Counted from the stretch's first letter, positions 1-6,591 are shown. The stretch is 7,353 nt of DNA from Cyanobacteria bacterium K_DeepCast_35m_m2_023 (GCA_016882345.1 VGQR01000091.1:1-7353), one strand, 5' to 3'. Numbers and translations are program-made. The notes: generated by a model from the letters alone, not told the origin.

Positions 1-69
1 GACCAGCAGGTGATCGGCATCCCGGGGTGGCCAGCTCAGGTCGCCAGGCAGAAGCTCAGGGGCGCTCAC
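1..69 (-). CDS. 5' end of an unidentified gene, cut by the window edge
   Basis: Reading leftwards from a GTG at 67-69, 23 codons stay open to the window edge and begin V-S-A-P-E-L-L-P-G-D-L. The composition is plausible for coding sequence, but nothing is recognisable. An ATG further upstream on the same strand (93-95) is in another frame and stops after 12 codons. The gene would diverge from mnmA, leaving 69 nt (70-138) for both promoters. I could not pick out clear -35/-10 boxes there. The product is unknown, and the frame could be chance given its length. Confidence 0.4.
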   Translation of the reverse strand, partial: MSAPELLPGDLSWPPRDADHLLV

Positions 70-138
70 GGCAGTGGGGAGTGCACGGTTTCATGATGGA
101 GGCAACGGCTCAGCCGCGCCGCCCCTGCTGCCTTCACC

Positions 139-1329
139 TTGACCTTCGCCTCTGCCACGACTGGCTACAGCCCGGCCGGGACCGCCACCCCGGCGGGTGC
201 CGAGGTGCTCGAGCGGCTGCGGGCTTGGCCCGGGCAGCACCGGGTTGCGGTGGGACTGTCGGGCGGGGTCGACAGTTCCCTCACCGCCGCGTTGCTGGTG
301 CAGGCCGGTTGGCAGGTCGAGGGCCTGACCCTGTGGCTGATGAGCGGCAAGGGCGCCTGCTGCGCCGAAGGTCTGGTGGATGCTGCAGGCATCTGCGAGC
401 AGCTGGCGATTCCTCACCATGTCGTCGACTTCCGCGAGCACTTCAACGAGCAGATCGTCGACTTTCTGGTGCAGGGGTACCAGGCCGGCGTCACCCCACT
501 GCCCTGCTCGCGTTGCAACCGCGAGGTCAAATTTGCACCGATGCTGCGCTGGGCGCTCGAGCAGCGCCAGATCGCTCGTGTCGCCACCGGCCATTACGCC
601 CGGGTGCGCCACGGCGACCAGAGCGCCAACGGGCGTCATCAACTGCTGCGCGGGCGCGATGAGCGCAAGGACCAGAGCTATTTCCTCTACGACCTGCCCC
701 AGGAGGTGCTCGGCCAGCTGGTGTTCCCCCTGGGCGAGCTGACCAAGGCCGACACCCGCCGCGAGGCCGAGCATCACGGCCTGCGCACAGCCCGCAAACC
801 CGAGAGCCAGGACCTCTGCCTGGCCGACCACCATGGCTCGATGAAGGCGTTTCTCGACGCCTACTTACCGCCGCGGGACGGGGAAATCGTGCTCAGCGAT
901 GGCACCGTGGTCGGCCGGCATGACGGCATCGAACACTTCACCATCGGCCAGCGCAAAGGCCTGGGGGTGGCCTGGCGGGAACCCTTGCATGTGATTCGAC
1001 TCGATGCCGCCATGAACCGGGTGGTGGTGGCTCCCCGGCATGAGGCCGCCCGCGCGGCCTGTGTGGTGGGGGCGATCAACTGGGTGTCAATCGCCCCCCC
1101 GGGGTCGCTGCTCGACGTCGAGGTGCAGGTGCGCTATCGCAGTGGCGCCGTACCCGCTCAGCTGACCCCCATACCGCCCGATCCCGCCGATGGGGCCGCA
1201 CAACGCCCCTATCGCTGCCGTCTCGACTTCGTCGACGAGCAGTTTTCGATTACCCCGGGGCAGGCGGCGGTCTTCTACGACGGAGACATGGTTCTTGGAG
1301 GTGGATTGATCGCCCGCGATCCGGTCTGA
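139..1329 (+). CDS. mnmA: tRNA-specific 2-thiouridylase MnmA
   Basis: MnmA activates U34 of tRNA-Lys, -Glu and -Gln with ATP and inserts sulfur relayed as persulfide, giving the s2U34 wobble base. It is cytoplasmic. The 396-residue product has the PP-loop SGGVDSS (41-47) of N-type ATP pyrophosphatases. The two conserved cysteines are Cys126 in [11 protein letters not shown] and Cys227 in ESQDLCLA, which by family knowledge are the nucleophile and the persulfide cysteine. The tRNA-contact segment [13 protein letters not shown] is also present, as is the C-terminal beta-barrel region (about 270-396). Length is slightly above the usual 360-380 because of a variable N-terminal extension. The start is uncertain. 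An in-frame TGA at 94-96 limits the ORF, TTG 139 is the first start-like codon, GTG 205 (residue 23) is the alternative, and neither has a good Shine-Dalgarno. It converges on the ferredoxin gene with an 18-nt gap and no obvious terminator hairpin. Confidence 0.95.
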   Translation: MTFASATTGYSPAGTATPAGAEVLERLRAWPGQHRVAVGLSGGVDSSLTAALLVQAGWQVEGLTLWLMSGKGACCAEGLVDAAGICEQLAIPHHVVDFREHFNEQIVDFLVQGYQAGVTPLPCSRCNREVKFAPMLRWALEQRQIARVATGHYARVRHGDQSANGRHQLLRGRDERKDQSYFLYDLPQEVLGQLVFPLGELTKADTRREAEHHGLRTARKPESQDLCLADHHGSMKAFLDAYLPPRDGEIVLSDGTVVGRHDGIEHFTIGQRKGLGVAWREPLHVIRLDAAMNRVVVAPRHEAARAACVVGAINWVSIAPPGSLLDVEVQVRYRSGAVPAQLTPIPPDPADGAAQRPYRCRLDFVDEQFSITPGQAAVFYDGDMVLGGGLIARDPV

Positions 1330-1347
1330 GCTGCCCGCTCTGCACAC

Positions 1348-1587
1348 CTACCAGTAGGGATCACTGGCCAGCTCGACCACCAGCTCCCCGTGGCGGCTGG
1401 CGGGCACCGTGGCGATGCAGGCCCGCACGCTGATGCCGTTCACGTCGATTTCACAGGCGCCGCAGCTGCCGCCCAGGCAGCCCGTTGGAATGCTGAACCC
1501 GGCGGCTTGGGCGGCATCCAACCAGGCGGTCCCGGCGGTGGCCTCGGTCCTGGCGCCATGGGGCCAGTGGATGCTCACCGTTGTCAT
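1348..1587 (-). CDS. small [2Fe-2S] ferredoxin, coupled to cobQ
   Basis: This is a 79-residue one-domain ferredoxin, presumably a soluble cytoplasmic one-electron carrier. The cluster ligands are Cys37, Cys42, Cys45 and Cys57, in the segment [16 protein letters not shown] and a following RAC. The spacing C-X4-C-X2-C-X11-C is shorter than in plant-type photosynthetic ferredoxins (about 29 residues before the last Cys). It matches the N-terminal cluster of succinate dehydrogenase/fumarate reductase iron-sulfur subunits. The ATG at 1585-1587 overlaps the cobQ stop as ATGA, so the start is well fixed and translational coupling is likely. A longer open frame extends upstream inside cobQ but adds only low-complexity sequence. 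The protein ends in D-P-Y-W just before mnmA's convergent stop. Its redox partner is unknown. The pairing suggests electron supply to cobalamin metabolism, for example cobalt reduction before adenosylation, but this is inference from position alone. Confidence 0.85.
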   Translation of the reverse strand: MTTVSIHWPHGARTEATAGTAWLDAAQAAGFSIPTGCLGGSCGACEIDVNGISVRACIATVPASRHGELVVELASDPYW

Positions 1588-3101
1588 CGTGTCTCTGTTG
1601 GGGGTGCCAGAAGCGGCTCCAGATTGACGTGCTGGGCAAAGGCATCGGCGAGGCGATCGAGCAGAGCCTCGCGCTGACGGCTGTGGTGGGGTTGGTCTTC
1701 CGGCAGCGAGTGCAGGCCTTTGCAGCTTCTGAGCGAGTTGAGCCAACGGCGCCGCCAGGGGCCACCTTCAAACACGCCATGCAGGTAGGTGCCGGCCACG
1801 CGCCCTGCGCTCCAGCCCAGCGCTGCATCGGCGCACAGGGGGTCGCAGGGTTCCAGTGGCGTGGTGTGGCCACGGTGCAGCTCAAAGCCCTCCAGCTCGA
1901 GGCTGTCGCCGGGCCCAGCTGCGGGCCAGTGTGCTGCACTGCGGCGCTGGCGCAGGGCTTTGCGCCCGCCGAACACCGTGCGCAGGGGCAGCAGGTCGAG
2001 ACCCGCTGCCACGGTTGGGGTCGGCCCCTCCTGGCCCTCCAGGCCATCGGGGTCGTGCAGCTCGCGTCCCAGCAGCTGCAGGCCACCACAGATGGCGAAC
2101 ACAGCGCCGCCGGCGGCGGCATAGCGCTGCAGCGCCGCATCCAGGCCGCTGCGTTGCAGGACGCCCAGATCGCGCAGGGTCTGCTTGCTGCCCGGCACGA
2201 TGACGGCATCGGGTTGTCCCAGCGTTTCACCGGGGAGCACCCAGCGCAGCTGCACCGTGGGTTCGGCTTCGAGCGGGTCGAGATCGGAGAAGTTGCTCAG
2301 GCTTGGGAGTTTGAGCACGGCGATCTCGAGCTCGGCGTCCCGTTTGCGGCCGCGGCGTTCGAGCAAGTCGAGTGAATCCTCCGGCGGAAACAGCTCATCG
2401 AGCCAGGGCATCACCCCCAGCACCGGGATGCCGGTGTTGGCCTCCAGCCAGCGGCGCCCCTCGTCAAACAGTTCACGCCGGCCGCGAAAGCGGTTGATCA
2501 GCAGTCCACCGATCAGCGGCCGCTCCACTGGCCGCAGCAGCGCCAGGGTGCCGACGATCTGGGCGAACACGCCACCGCGTTCGATGTCGGCCACCAGGAT
2601 GCAGCGGGCGCGCAGGTACTGGGCCAGGCGCAGGTTGGTGAGGTCGCGGGGCTGCAGGTTCACCTCCACCGGGCTGCCGGCGCCTTCGAGCACCAGCCGC
2701 CCGCCCGGGTGTGCGGTCTGCAGGGTGTCGAGGCCGGTTCGAATCGCAGCCCAGCCGGGCCGAAACCAGTCGCGGTAGTAGTGCTCAGCCCGAGCGCTGC
2801 CCACCGCCTGGCCCAGGTGAATCACTTCACTGGTGGAATCTCCCTGGGGCTTGAGCAGCACCGGGTTCATGGCGCACTGGGGTTCAAGCCCGGCGGCCCA
2901 GGCCTGTAGCGCCTGGGAGTAGGCCATTTCACCGCCGCTCTGATCGACCCAGGCGTTGTTGCTCATGTTCTGCCCCTTGAACGGCAGGGGCGTCTCGCCA
3001 CGGCGCCGCAGCACCCGGCACAGGGCGGCGGTCATCAGCGACTTGCCGGCACCGCTGCTGGTGCCCAGCACCATCAGGGGGGTGGGGTGTCGTGTCGTCA
3101 C
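1584..3101 (-). CDS. cobQ: adenosylcobyric acid synthase (glutamine-hydrolysing) CobQ
   Basis: CobQ amidates the b, d, e and g side chains of adenosylcobyrinic acid a,c-diamide, using glutamine and ATP, to give adenosylcobyric acid in B12 (in cyanobacteria pseudo-B12) synthesis. From the GTG at 3101 the product is 505 residues, a normal family length. An N-terminal dethiobiotin-synthetase-like ATPase domain carries the P-loop GTSSGAGKS (13-21), [23 protein letters not shown] and [11 protein letters not shown]. The C-terminal type 1 glutamine amidotransferase domain carries the nucleophile Cys338 in AVFAICGG and the catalytic His441 in GTYLHGVF. I chose GTG 3101 because it overlaps the toxin stop as GTGA and leaves the usual few residues before the P-loop. 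An ATG at 3149, with an AGGTGA about 6 nt upstream, would add 16 residues that lie inside the toxin frame and look unlike CobQ. The gene appears intact and is followed by the coupled ferredoxin. Confidence 0.95.
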   Translation of the reverse strand: MTTRHPTPLMVLGTSSGAGKSLMTAALCRVLRRRGETPLPFKGQNMSNNAWVDQSGGEMAYSQALQAWAAGLEPQCAMNPVLLKPQGDSTSEVIHLGQAVGSARAEHYYRDWFRPGWAAIRTGLDTLQTAHPGGRLVLEGAGSPVEVNLQPRDLTNLRLAQYLRARCILVADIERGGVFAQIVGTLALLRPVERPLIGGLLINRFRGRRELFDEGRRWLEANTGIPVLGVMPWLDELFPPEDSLDLLERRGRKRDAELEIAVLKLPSLSNFSDLDPLEAEPTVQLRWVLPGETLGQPDAVIVPGSKQTLRDLGVLQRSGLDAALQRYAAAGGAVFAICGGLQLLGRELHDPDGLEGQEGPTPTVAAGLDLLPLRTVFGGRKALRQRRSAAHWPAAGPGDSLELEGFELHRGHTTPLEPCDPLCADAALGWSAGRVAGTYLHGVFEGGPWRRRWLNSLRSCKGLHSLPEDQPHHSRQREALLDRLADAFAQHVNLEPLLAPPTETR

Positions 3102-3469
3102 GCGCGGGTGCTGCTTTGCGCGCTGAACCAGGTTGCCAGTTCGGCCCATGGCAGCTCACCTGCGGCCAGCCTGCGAATGTTCAGCACAACACTGTCGTTG
3201 GAAGCCATGAAGATGAACCCATTGAGGCCCAAACAGACCACGGCAATCAGAAATCCACTGCGCTTGTTGCCATCGGCAAAGGGAGGGGCCATCACAATGG
3301 CTTCGGCATAGGCGGCTGCCAGCTCAGGGATGGTCTGCAGTTCGCCATACTCCCAGCGCTGCCTGGGGAGCGCCAGGGCTGCCTCAAAGGCCGTTGCATG
3401 GCGAACGCCCTGCAGACCGCTTGGCCGCTTCTGAGGCCAGTGCCAGGGCCTGTTGAACCGTCGGGTCAA
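3098..3469 (-). pseudogene. Doc/Fic-family toxin remnant, N-terminally truncated, active-site His lost
   Basis: Doc-type (death-on-curing) toxins are small Fic-fold enzymes that modify translation factors, and each is held in check by an antitoxin encoded just upstream. The core is easily seen: GLQGVR...FEAAL, the family's GLRDxGxLExAL region, at about 18-32; then PRQRWEYGEL; then PPFADGNKRSGFL (62-74); then the C-terminal helices to LATWF. Three defects stand out. The first roughly 25 residues of a normal Doc are missing, replaced by sequence read from the antitoxin gene in another frame. There is no ATG or GTG start, and the first start-like codon is TTG 3469. The motif HPFxDGNKR reads PPFADGNKR, so the catalytic His is Pro62. 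The frame is otherwise open and its stop overlaps cobQ's GTG. An inactive but folded protein cannot be excluded. I infer an enzymatically dead remnant. Confidence 0.7.
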
Positions 3470-3632
3470 AGGGAGTCACCAAAATGCCCGCTTCGGTCTC
3501 GATCACCTGAATACGGTCGCCGGGCTCCAGATGAAACCGCCGCGCGAGCTCTTTGGGGATGGTGGCACTGACGGACCCACCGGCCTGCCTGAGGGTCACT
3601 TCTGCAGGAATGGTGACCACAACAAGGAGCAC
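3384..3632 (-). CDS. AbrB/MazE-type antitoxin, C-terminus probably altered by deletion
   Basis: This is an 82-residue protein with a SpoVT-AbrB swapped-hairpin DNA-binding domain at about 11-56. Key stretches are LRQAGGSVSATIPKELA, then LEPGDRIQVIETEAGI and LVTPFDP. Such antitoxins bind their own promoter, and their C-terminal tail wraps around and blocks the Doc toxin. The usual tail (roughly a ...REYRDALRELA pattern in relatives) is absent. After ALALASEAAKR the frame runs into toxin-derived DNA and ends GRSPCNGL. The DNA-binding half may therefore survive while toxin neutralisation is lost. The start is uncertain: GTG 3632 is the longest, GTG 3620 and GTG 3599 are alternatives, and none has a clear Shine-Dalgarno. 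It overlaps the toxin remnant by 86 nt, where an intact pair would normally overlap by only a few bases. It lies 21 nt downstream of the winged-helix-like gene. Confidence 0.75.
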   Translation of the reverse strand: MLLVVVTIPAEVTLRQAGGSVSATIPKELARRFHLEPGDRIQVIETEAGILVTPFDPTVQQALALASEAAKRSAGRSPCNGL

Positions 3633-3653
3633 ATCAAAGCTAATGCGTACTGG

Positions 3654-4070
3654 TCATAGCCTCGGCCGGTGTCGCTCCAGCCAGTGGCGCAGGTGATGCC
3701 ATGGCCTGGCCGCAGGGATGTCGAGGGTCCAGATCGCTAGCACCTCGCGGCCCAGGGGGGTCAGCCGCACCCGCTCTGTTAGGCCCTGGCCATCGACTTC
3801 GCGGCGCAGCACGCCCAGCTGGATCAGCCAGATGAAAAGGTCTTCGGCCGCGCGCGCGTTCAGTGGACGTCGGCTGAGGCGGGACCAGTCCGTTCGCGAG
3901 GCCAGCTGGTTGCTGCTGAGGGCGTTCCGCTCGAGCTCCTGATAAAAGCGGTGGCGCAGTGGCAGACAGCGCAAGGCCCGCCGGGCCCGCTGCAGGGCAC
4001 GACCATCGTCGTGGGAGGGATCCTCAGTGCTCAAGGGACAGGCGGTCTTCGCAATCGACAGCCCGTTCAT
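3654..4070 (-). CDS. Npun_F0494-like cyanobacterial conserved protein, winged-helix-like
   Basis: A 138-residue basic, Arg-rich protein. The conserved-looking block is at about 70-113: helices around RAAEDLFIWLIQLGVLRR, then EVDGQGLTERVRLTPLG, a pattern resembling the last helices and wing of a winged helix-turn-helix. From memory it resembles the cyanobacterial family called Npun_F0494, whose function is unknown to me. I did not check this by search. The ATG at 4070 is preceded by only a weak purine run (GAGAGA). The first 20 or so residues look non-conserved, so a later start is possible. The stop lies 21 nt before the antitoxin and the start 30 nt after the kelch stop, all on the same strand, so it may share a transcript with cobQ. 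A DNA-binding role is inference from fold appearance only. Confidence 0.7.
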   Translation of the reverse strand: MNGLSIAKTACPLSTEDPSHDDGRALQRARRALRCLPLRHRFYQELERNALSSNQLASRTDWSRLSRRPLNARAAEDLFIWLIQLGVLRREVDGQGLTERVRLTPLGREVLAIWTLDIPAARPWHHLRHWLERHRPRL

Positions 4071-4100
4071 TCTCTCTGCTGTCCAGCCGGGTTCTCGCCC

Positions 4101-5222
4101 TCAAACCAGACGAGCACCAAGGCCGGCAAGCAGGGCTGTGCTGAGCCCTGTCAAGCGGCCGCCAGGTTGGAACAGTTCGGCGCTGGCCAGGGCTCCGTTG
4201 GCATCGGCGCCACCGGCGATTAACACGGTTCCATCAGACAACAACGTGGCGGTATGGCGATACCGCGCTGTTTGCAGCGAAGCGGTCTCGCTGAAGGTTT
4301 GAAGGTTGATGGTGTAAAGCTCTGCCGAAGCCAGGGGCGCTTGGCCATCAAACCCTCCGGCGATTAAGACGCTGTTGTGACCCAGCAAGCTGGCTGTATG
4401 GCGGCCTCTTGCCGTGTGCATGGATCCGGTTTGGACGAACCTGCCGCTGTTGTTCAGCCAGGGCCAGCCGCTCTGGACATAGCGTTCACTCGAACTGAGC
4501 GGGTTGCCGTCGCTTGTGGCAAAACCACCGACGACCAGCACTGCTCCGCTGGGCAGCAGGCTTGCTGTCGGGTAGCGCCGGGGCGTTGACATTGCCATTG
4601 CCGGCTCGAAAGAGTCGGCGCGCGGGTCGAAGACTTCGGGTGAATTCACTGCCTTGCCGTTGTATCCGCCAGCCACCAGCACCCTGCCATCCGGCAGTCG
4701 TGTCGCTGTGGCATTGCGACGCCCCGTGCCCATGGAACCTGTCGCTGTGAAAAGGCCGCTTTGGGGGTCGTAAATCTCGGCTGTGGCTAGTGGTGTGCCC
4801 GAGCTCGTGCCTTCATAGCCACCCGCCACCAGCACATCACCATTGCCCAGCAGGGTCACCGTTGGATTGAGTCGCGCTGTCTGTAGCGATCCTGTGGCAC
4901 GGAAGGTCCCCGTGATCGGGTCATACAGCTCGGCCAGCGCGATCGCCTTGCCGCTGGAATCCTGGCCTCCCACCATCAGGATCTGGCCGTTGGCCAGGCG
5001 CGCGGCTTCGGCCGCGACCCGCCCTGTGGCCATGGATCCTGTAGCCGTAAACGCTCCTGTGACAGGGTCGTAGATCTCTGCCGTTGCCAGCGTCGCCATG
5101 GACCTGTCGTAACCACCGGCGATCAGCACGGTGCCAGTGGCTAACGATGTCGCGGTGTGCAGTGAGCGGGCAGTGGTCATGGCGCCGGTGGAGATGAACA
5201 GCCCCTTCGGCGTAGCGGCCAT
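4101..5222 (-). CDS. seven-bladed kelch-repeat beta-propeller protein
   Basis: The 373-residue product is almost entirely kelch-type repeats of about 48-57 residues. The pattern is TGSM-x-TaR-x(3)-HTATLL-x-dG-x-VLiaGG...saEiYdP-x-tg-xF. Diglycines ending the second strand lie at 36-37, 85-86, 134-135, 184-185, 232-233, 289-290 and 337-338, giving seven blades. Blade 5 has a roughly nine-residue insertion containing GWPWLNNSG. Such propellers are binding scaffolds, and some related bacterial enzymes such as galactose oxidase use the fold. No catalytic residues are evident, so no function is assigned. ATG 5222 is preferred because AAGGGG lies 6 nt upstream. TTG 5258 would add 12 residues. No signal peptide is visible from either start, which is unusual for this class. 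The C-terminus ends in a short hydrophobic stretch, LTGLSTALLAGLGARLV. It is divergent from maf and is the first gene of the minus-strand series. Confidence 0.85.
   Translation of the reverse strand: MAATPKGLFISTGAMTTARSLHTATSLATGTVLIAGGYDRSMATLATAEIYDPVTGAFTATGSMATGRVAAEAARLANGQILMVGGQDSSGKAIALAELYDPITGTFRATGSLQTARLNPTVTLLGNGDVLVAGGYEGTSSGTPLATAEIYDPQSGLFTATGSMGTGRRNATATRLPDGRVLVAGGYNGKAVNSPEVFDPRADSFEPAMAMSTPRRYPTASLLPSGAVLVVGGFATSDGNPLSSSERYVQSGWPWLNNSGRFVQTGSMHTARGRHTASLLGHNSVLIAGGFDGQAPLASAELYTINLQTFSETASLQTARYRHTATLLSDGTVLIAGGADANGALASAELFQPGGRLTGLSTALLAGLGARLV
4161..5195. repeat. tandem kelch repeats within the propeller gene
   Basis: Seven tandem coding repeats of about 144-171 nt encode the propeller blades. 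Similarity is clear in protein but loose at DNA level. Recurring patches on the plus strand are the CCACCAGCAC-like segments (complement of the VLVAGG codons) and TCGTAGATCTC-like segments (complement of EIYDP). The repeat divergence points to old duplication, not recent slippage. Confidence 0.75.
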
Positions 5223-5333
5223 GAACTGCCCCTTCAGTGCGGTGGTTGAACCAGACAAGGCTGCCCCCCTGGGATCGATCGAAACAGCCCAAGGCTGGTT
5301 GGGCGCAAGCTAGGTGTGCTCGGGCGCGCTGTC

Positions 5334-5957
5334 ATGCTCGCTGCAGCGACGACGATCACGGTGCTGCTGCTGGCTTCTGCCTCTCCGGCTCGGCGTCGGT
5401 TGTTGGAGCAGGCCCGAATCCCCAACCGGGTGCAGGTCAGCGGTGTTGATGAGGGCGCCATCAGCCATGGCGATCCGGCCCAATTGGTCCAGCTGCTTGC
5501 CCGTGCCAAGGCGGCAGCGGTGCTGGACCGTTGCAGCGATGCCGACATTCAGGCTGTTCTCGGCTGCGATTCGTTGTTCGTGTTTGAGGGCGACGTCTTC
5601 GGCAAACCTGCCGATGCCGCCGAAGCCGAGCAACGCTGGCGGCGTATGGCCGGCGCCTGGGGCGAGCTGCACACAGGGCACTGTCTGCTGGCTGGCCCCG
5701 CTGCACCTGTCGGAATGCCGGCTGAGCAGGGGGCAACGGTGACCACCCGCGTTCGTTTTGCCCCGCTCTCCAACGACGAGATCGCGGCCTATGTCGCCAC
5801 GGGTGAGCCCATGCAGTGTGCGGGCGGGTTTGCACTCGAGGGGCTGGGCGGTTCCCTGGTTGAGCGGATCGAGGGCTGTTATTCCAACGTGATCGGTCTG
5901 AGTCTGCCGTTGCTGCGCGGCTGGTTGCCGCGGCAACCGTCGCCCATGCTGTGGTGA
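5334..5957 (+). CDS. maf: Maf family nucleotide pyrophosphatase
   Basis: Maf proteins hydrolyse non-canonical or excess nucleoside triphosphates to monophosphate and pyrophosphate. They have been linked to septum formation in other bacteria. From ATG 5334 the product is 207 residues, a normal length. The opening [14 protein letters not shown] (11-24) is the nucleotide-binding S-x-SPRR-type motif, here with Ala in place of the usual first Arg. [16 protein letters not shown] holds the likely catalytic Asp79 and the conserved Lys91. [21 protein letters not shown] and [12 protein letters not shown] complete the set. The substrate class (dTTP/UTP versus m7GTP) cannot be settled by eye. GTG 5316 (six more residues) and GTG 5361 (starting VLLLASASP) are possible starts, and none has a good Shine-Dalgarno. 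It diverges from the kelch gene with about 110 nt between ATG starts. The final residues [10 protein letters not shown] are unconserved tail. Confidence 0.92.
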   Translation: MLAAATTITVLLLASASPARRRLLEQARIPNRVQVSGVDEGAISHGDPAQLVQLLARAKAAAVLDRCSDADIQAVLGCDSLFVFEGDVFGKPADAAEAEQRWRRMAGAWGELHTGHCLLAGPAAPVGMPAEQGATVTTRVRFAPLSNDEIAAYVATGEPMQCAGGFALEGLGGSLVERIEGCYSNVIGLSLPLLRGWLPRQPSPMLW

Positions 5958-6055
5958 TGGCGCATCCCTCAGTTGGGTGATGGTAGAAGCGCCGCAATGG
6001 TGCCAGCTTGTCTGCAGTGGAGCTCGGTCTCTGCTGTGTTGTGTCTCCCGATCCC

Positions 6056-6229
6056 ATGCTTGCCGCCGACCGACCCGCCGCTGCGCACGAGATCGCCCGT
6101 TGTTGCCAGGCGGTGGCGCGCCTGCTGGAGGCCCGCAAGCGCCTGGATCTCACGGATCAGCGGCGCCGTGCCATCGCCCGTCGTGTGGTCGCGTTGTGCG
6201 ATCAACTGCAGCAGAGCTGCTCTTGCTGA
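6056..6229 (+). CDS. possible small protein of 57 residues
   Basis: Starting at ATG 6056, this frame encodes a short, Arg/Ala/Leu-rich, probably helical protein. The central part, RLLEARKRLDLTDQRRRA, would form an amphipathic helix. It has five cysteines: a Cys-Cys pair at 16-17, one at 48, and two in the C-terminal QSCSC. Codon use is GC-rich at third positions, like its neighbours, which supports coding. An in-frame TTG at 6008 would add 16 residues that look non-coding. No Shine-Dalgarno precedes either start. It begins about 100 nt after maf on the same strand. I do not recognise the family. A metal- or redox-binding role for the cysteines would be speculation. Confidence 0.45.
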   Translation: MLAADRPAAAHEIARCCQAVARLLEARKRLDLTDQRRRAIARRVVALCDQLQQSCSC

Positions 6230-6273
6230 GTGACCGCGCAGGATCTGCCAATCGTGCCGGATCTGGCTAAGGC

Positions 6274-6278
6274 AAGGA
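6274..6278 (+). promoter_or_regulatory. ribosome binding site of the small exported protein
   Basis: AAGGA lies 7 nt before ATG 6286. It is the best Shine-Dalgarno in the window. It favours ATG 6286 over the adjoining TTG 6283 and the ATG at 6301. Confidence 0.6.
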
Positions 6279-6285
6279 CAGGTTG

Positions 6286-6537
6286 ATGGATGGCAAAGCC
6301 ATGGTGCTGTTCTGTCGTTGGATTGTGCTGACGCTGATGATCTGGCCGGTTGCCAGTGCCCAATCGAACCCCCAGCCGCCAGCACCGGATGATCCGGCCA
6401 TTGTGCGTGAGCAGACCCACCTCGATGGGGTTTCATCCCGCTACAGCGTCGAAGTGCCCGATGACGAACACTTGCCGCTGTCGTTTCGAAAACGCGAGGG
6501 GCCGCAGGGCGCCAGCCTGGTGAATTTCAGTTGGTAA
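6286..6537 (+). CDS. small exported protein of unknown function
   Basis: An 83-residue protein with a clear Sec signal peptide: a Lys/Arg n-region, a hydrophobic core (about 12-22, WIVLTLMIWPV) and an A-S-A cleavage site before Gln26. The mature part of about 58 residues begins QSNPQPPAPDDP. It is acidic and Pro-rich at first and ends LVNFSW with aromatic residues. There is no lipobox and no cysteine after the signal, so a soluble periplasmic or thylakoid-lumen location is likely. The start is well supported by AAGGA 7 nt upstream. It converges on the YcgJ-like gene with a 64-nt gap. I do not recognise the family. Confidence 0.7.
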   Translation: MDGKAMVLFCRWIVLTLMIWPVASAQSNPQPPAPDDPAIVREQTHLDGVSSRYSVEVPDDEHLPLSFRKREGPQGASLVNFSW

Positions 6538-6591
6538 GCCAGGGAGACGATCAATCGCGACGCTGGCATGCCCTTTGGGCCGCTCGGCTCG

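Noticed and set aside
350..530. Extra cysteines in MnmA (Cys74-Cys75 and the C-x2-C at 123-126) as a novel iron-sulfur site
   Set aside because: As I recall, a Cys pair and a P-C-x2-C-N motif are common in non-enterobacterial MnmA proteins, so this looks ordinary for the family.
91..834. Long open frame antisense to mnmA (247 codons)
   Set aside because: mnmA is certain on the other strand, and the antisense product has no recognisable motif. Long antisense frames are expected at this GC content.
1451..2375. Several long alternative frames across cobQ on both strands
   Set aside because: cobQ motifs run through the whole region in one frame. The others are low-complexity Arg/Pro/Ala shadows.
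4939..4946. GCGATCGC, a HIP1 octamer typical of many cyanobacteria
   Set aside because: I noticed only this one, inside the kelch coding region. A single copy is no evidence of enrichment.
5963..5982. Hairpin after maf (CATCCC...GGGTGATG) as a terminator
   Set aside because: The stem needs a bulge and a wobble pair and has no T-run after it, so termination is not supported.
5310..6153. Minus-strand frames opposite maf (208 and 230 codons)
   Set aside because: The Maf motifs are clear on the plus strand, and the antisense products look compositional only.
6241..6266. Repeated GGATCTG at 6241 and 6259 upstream of the small exported protein, as an operator
   Set aside because: Two 7-bp matches are too short to separate from chance, and no promoter boxes frame them.
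6565..6572. Palindrome GGCATGCC between convergent genes
   Set aside because: An 8-bp palindrome is common by chance in GC-rich DNA and nothing around it suggests a site.
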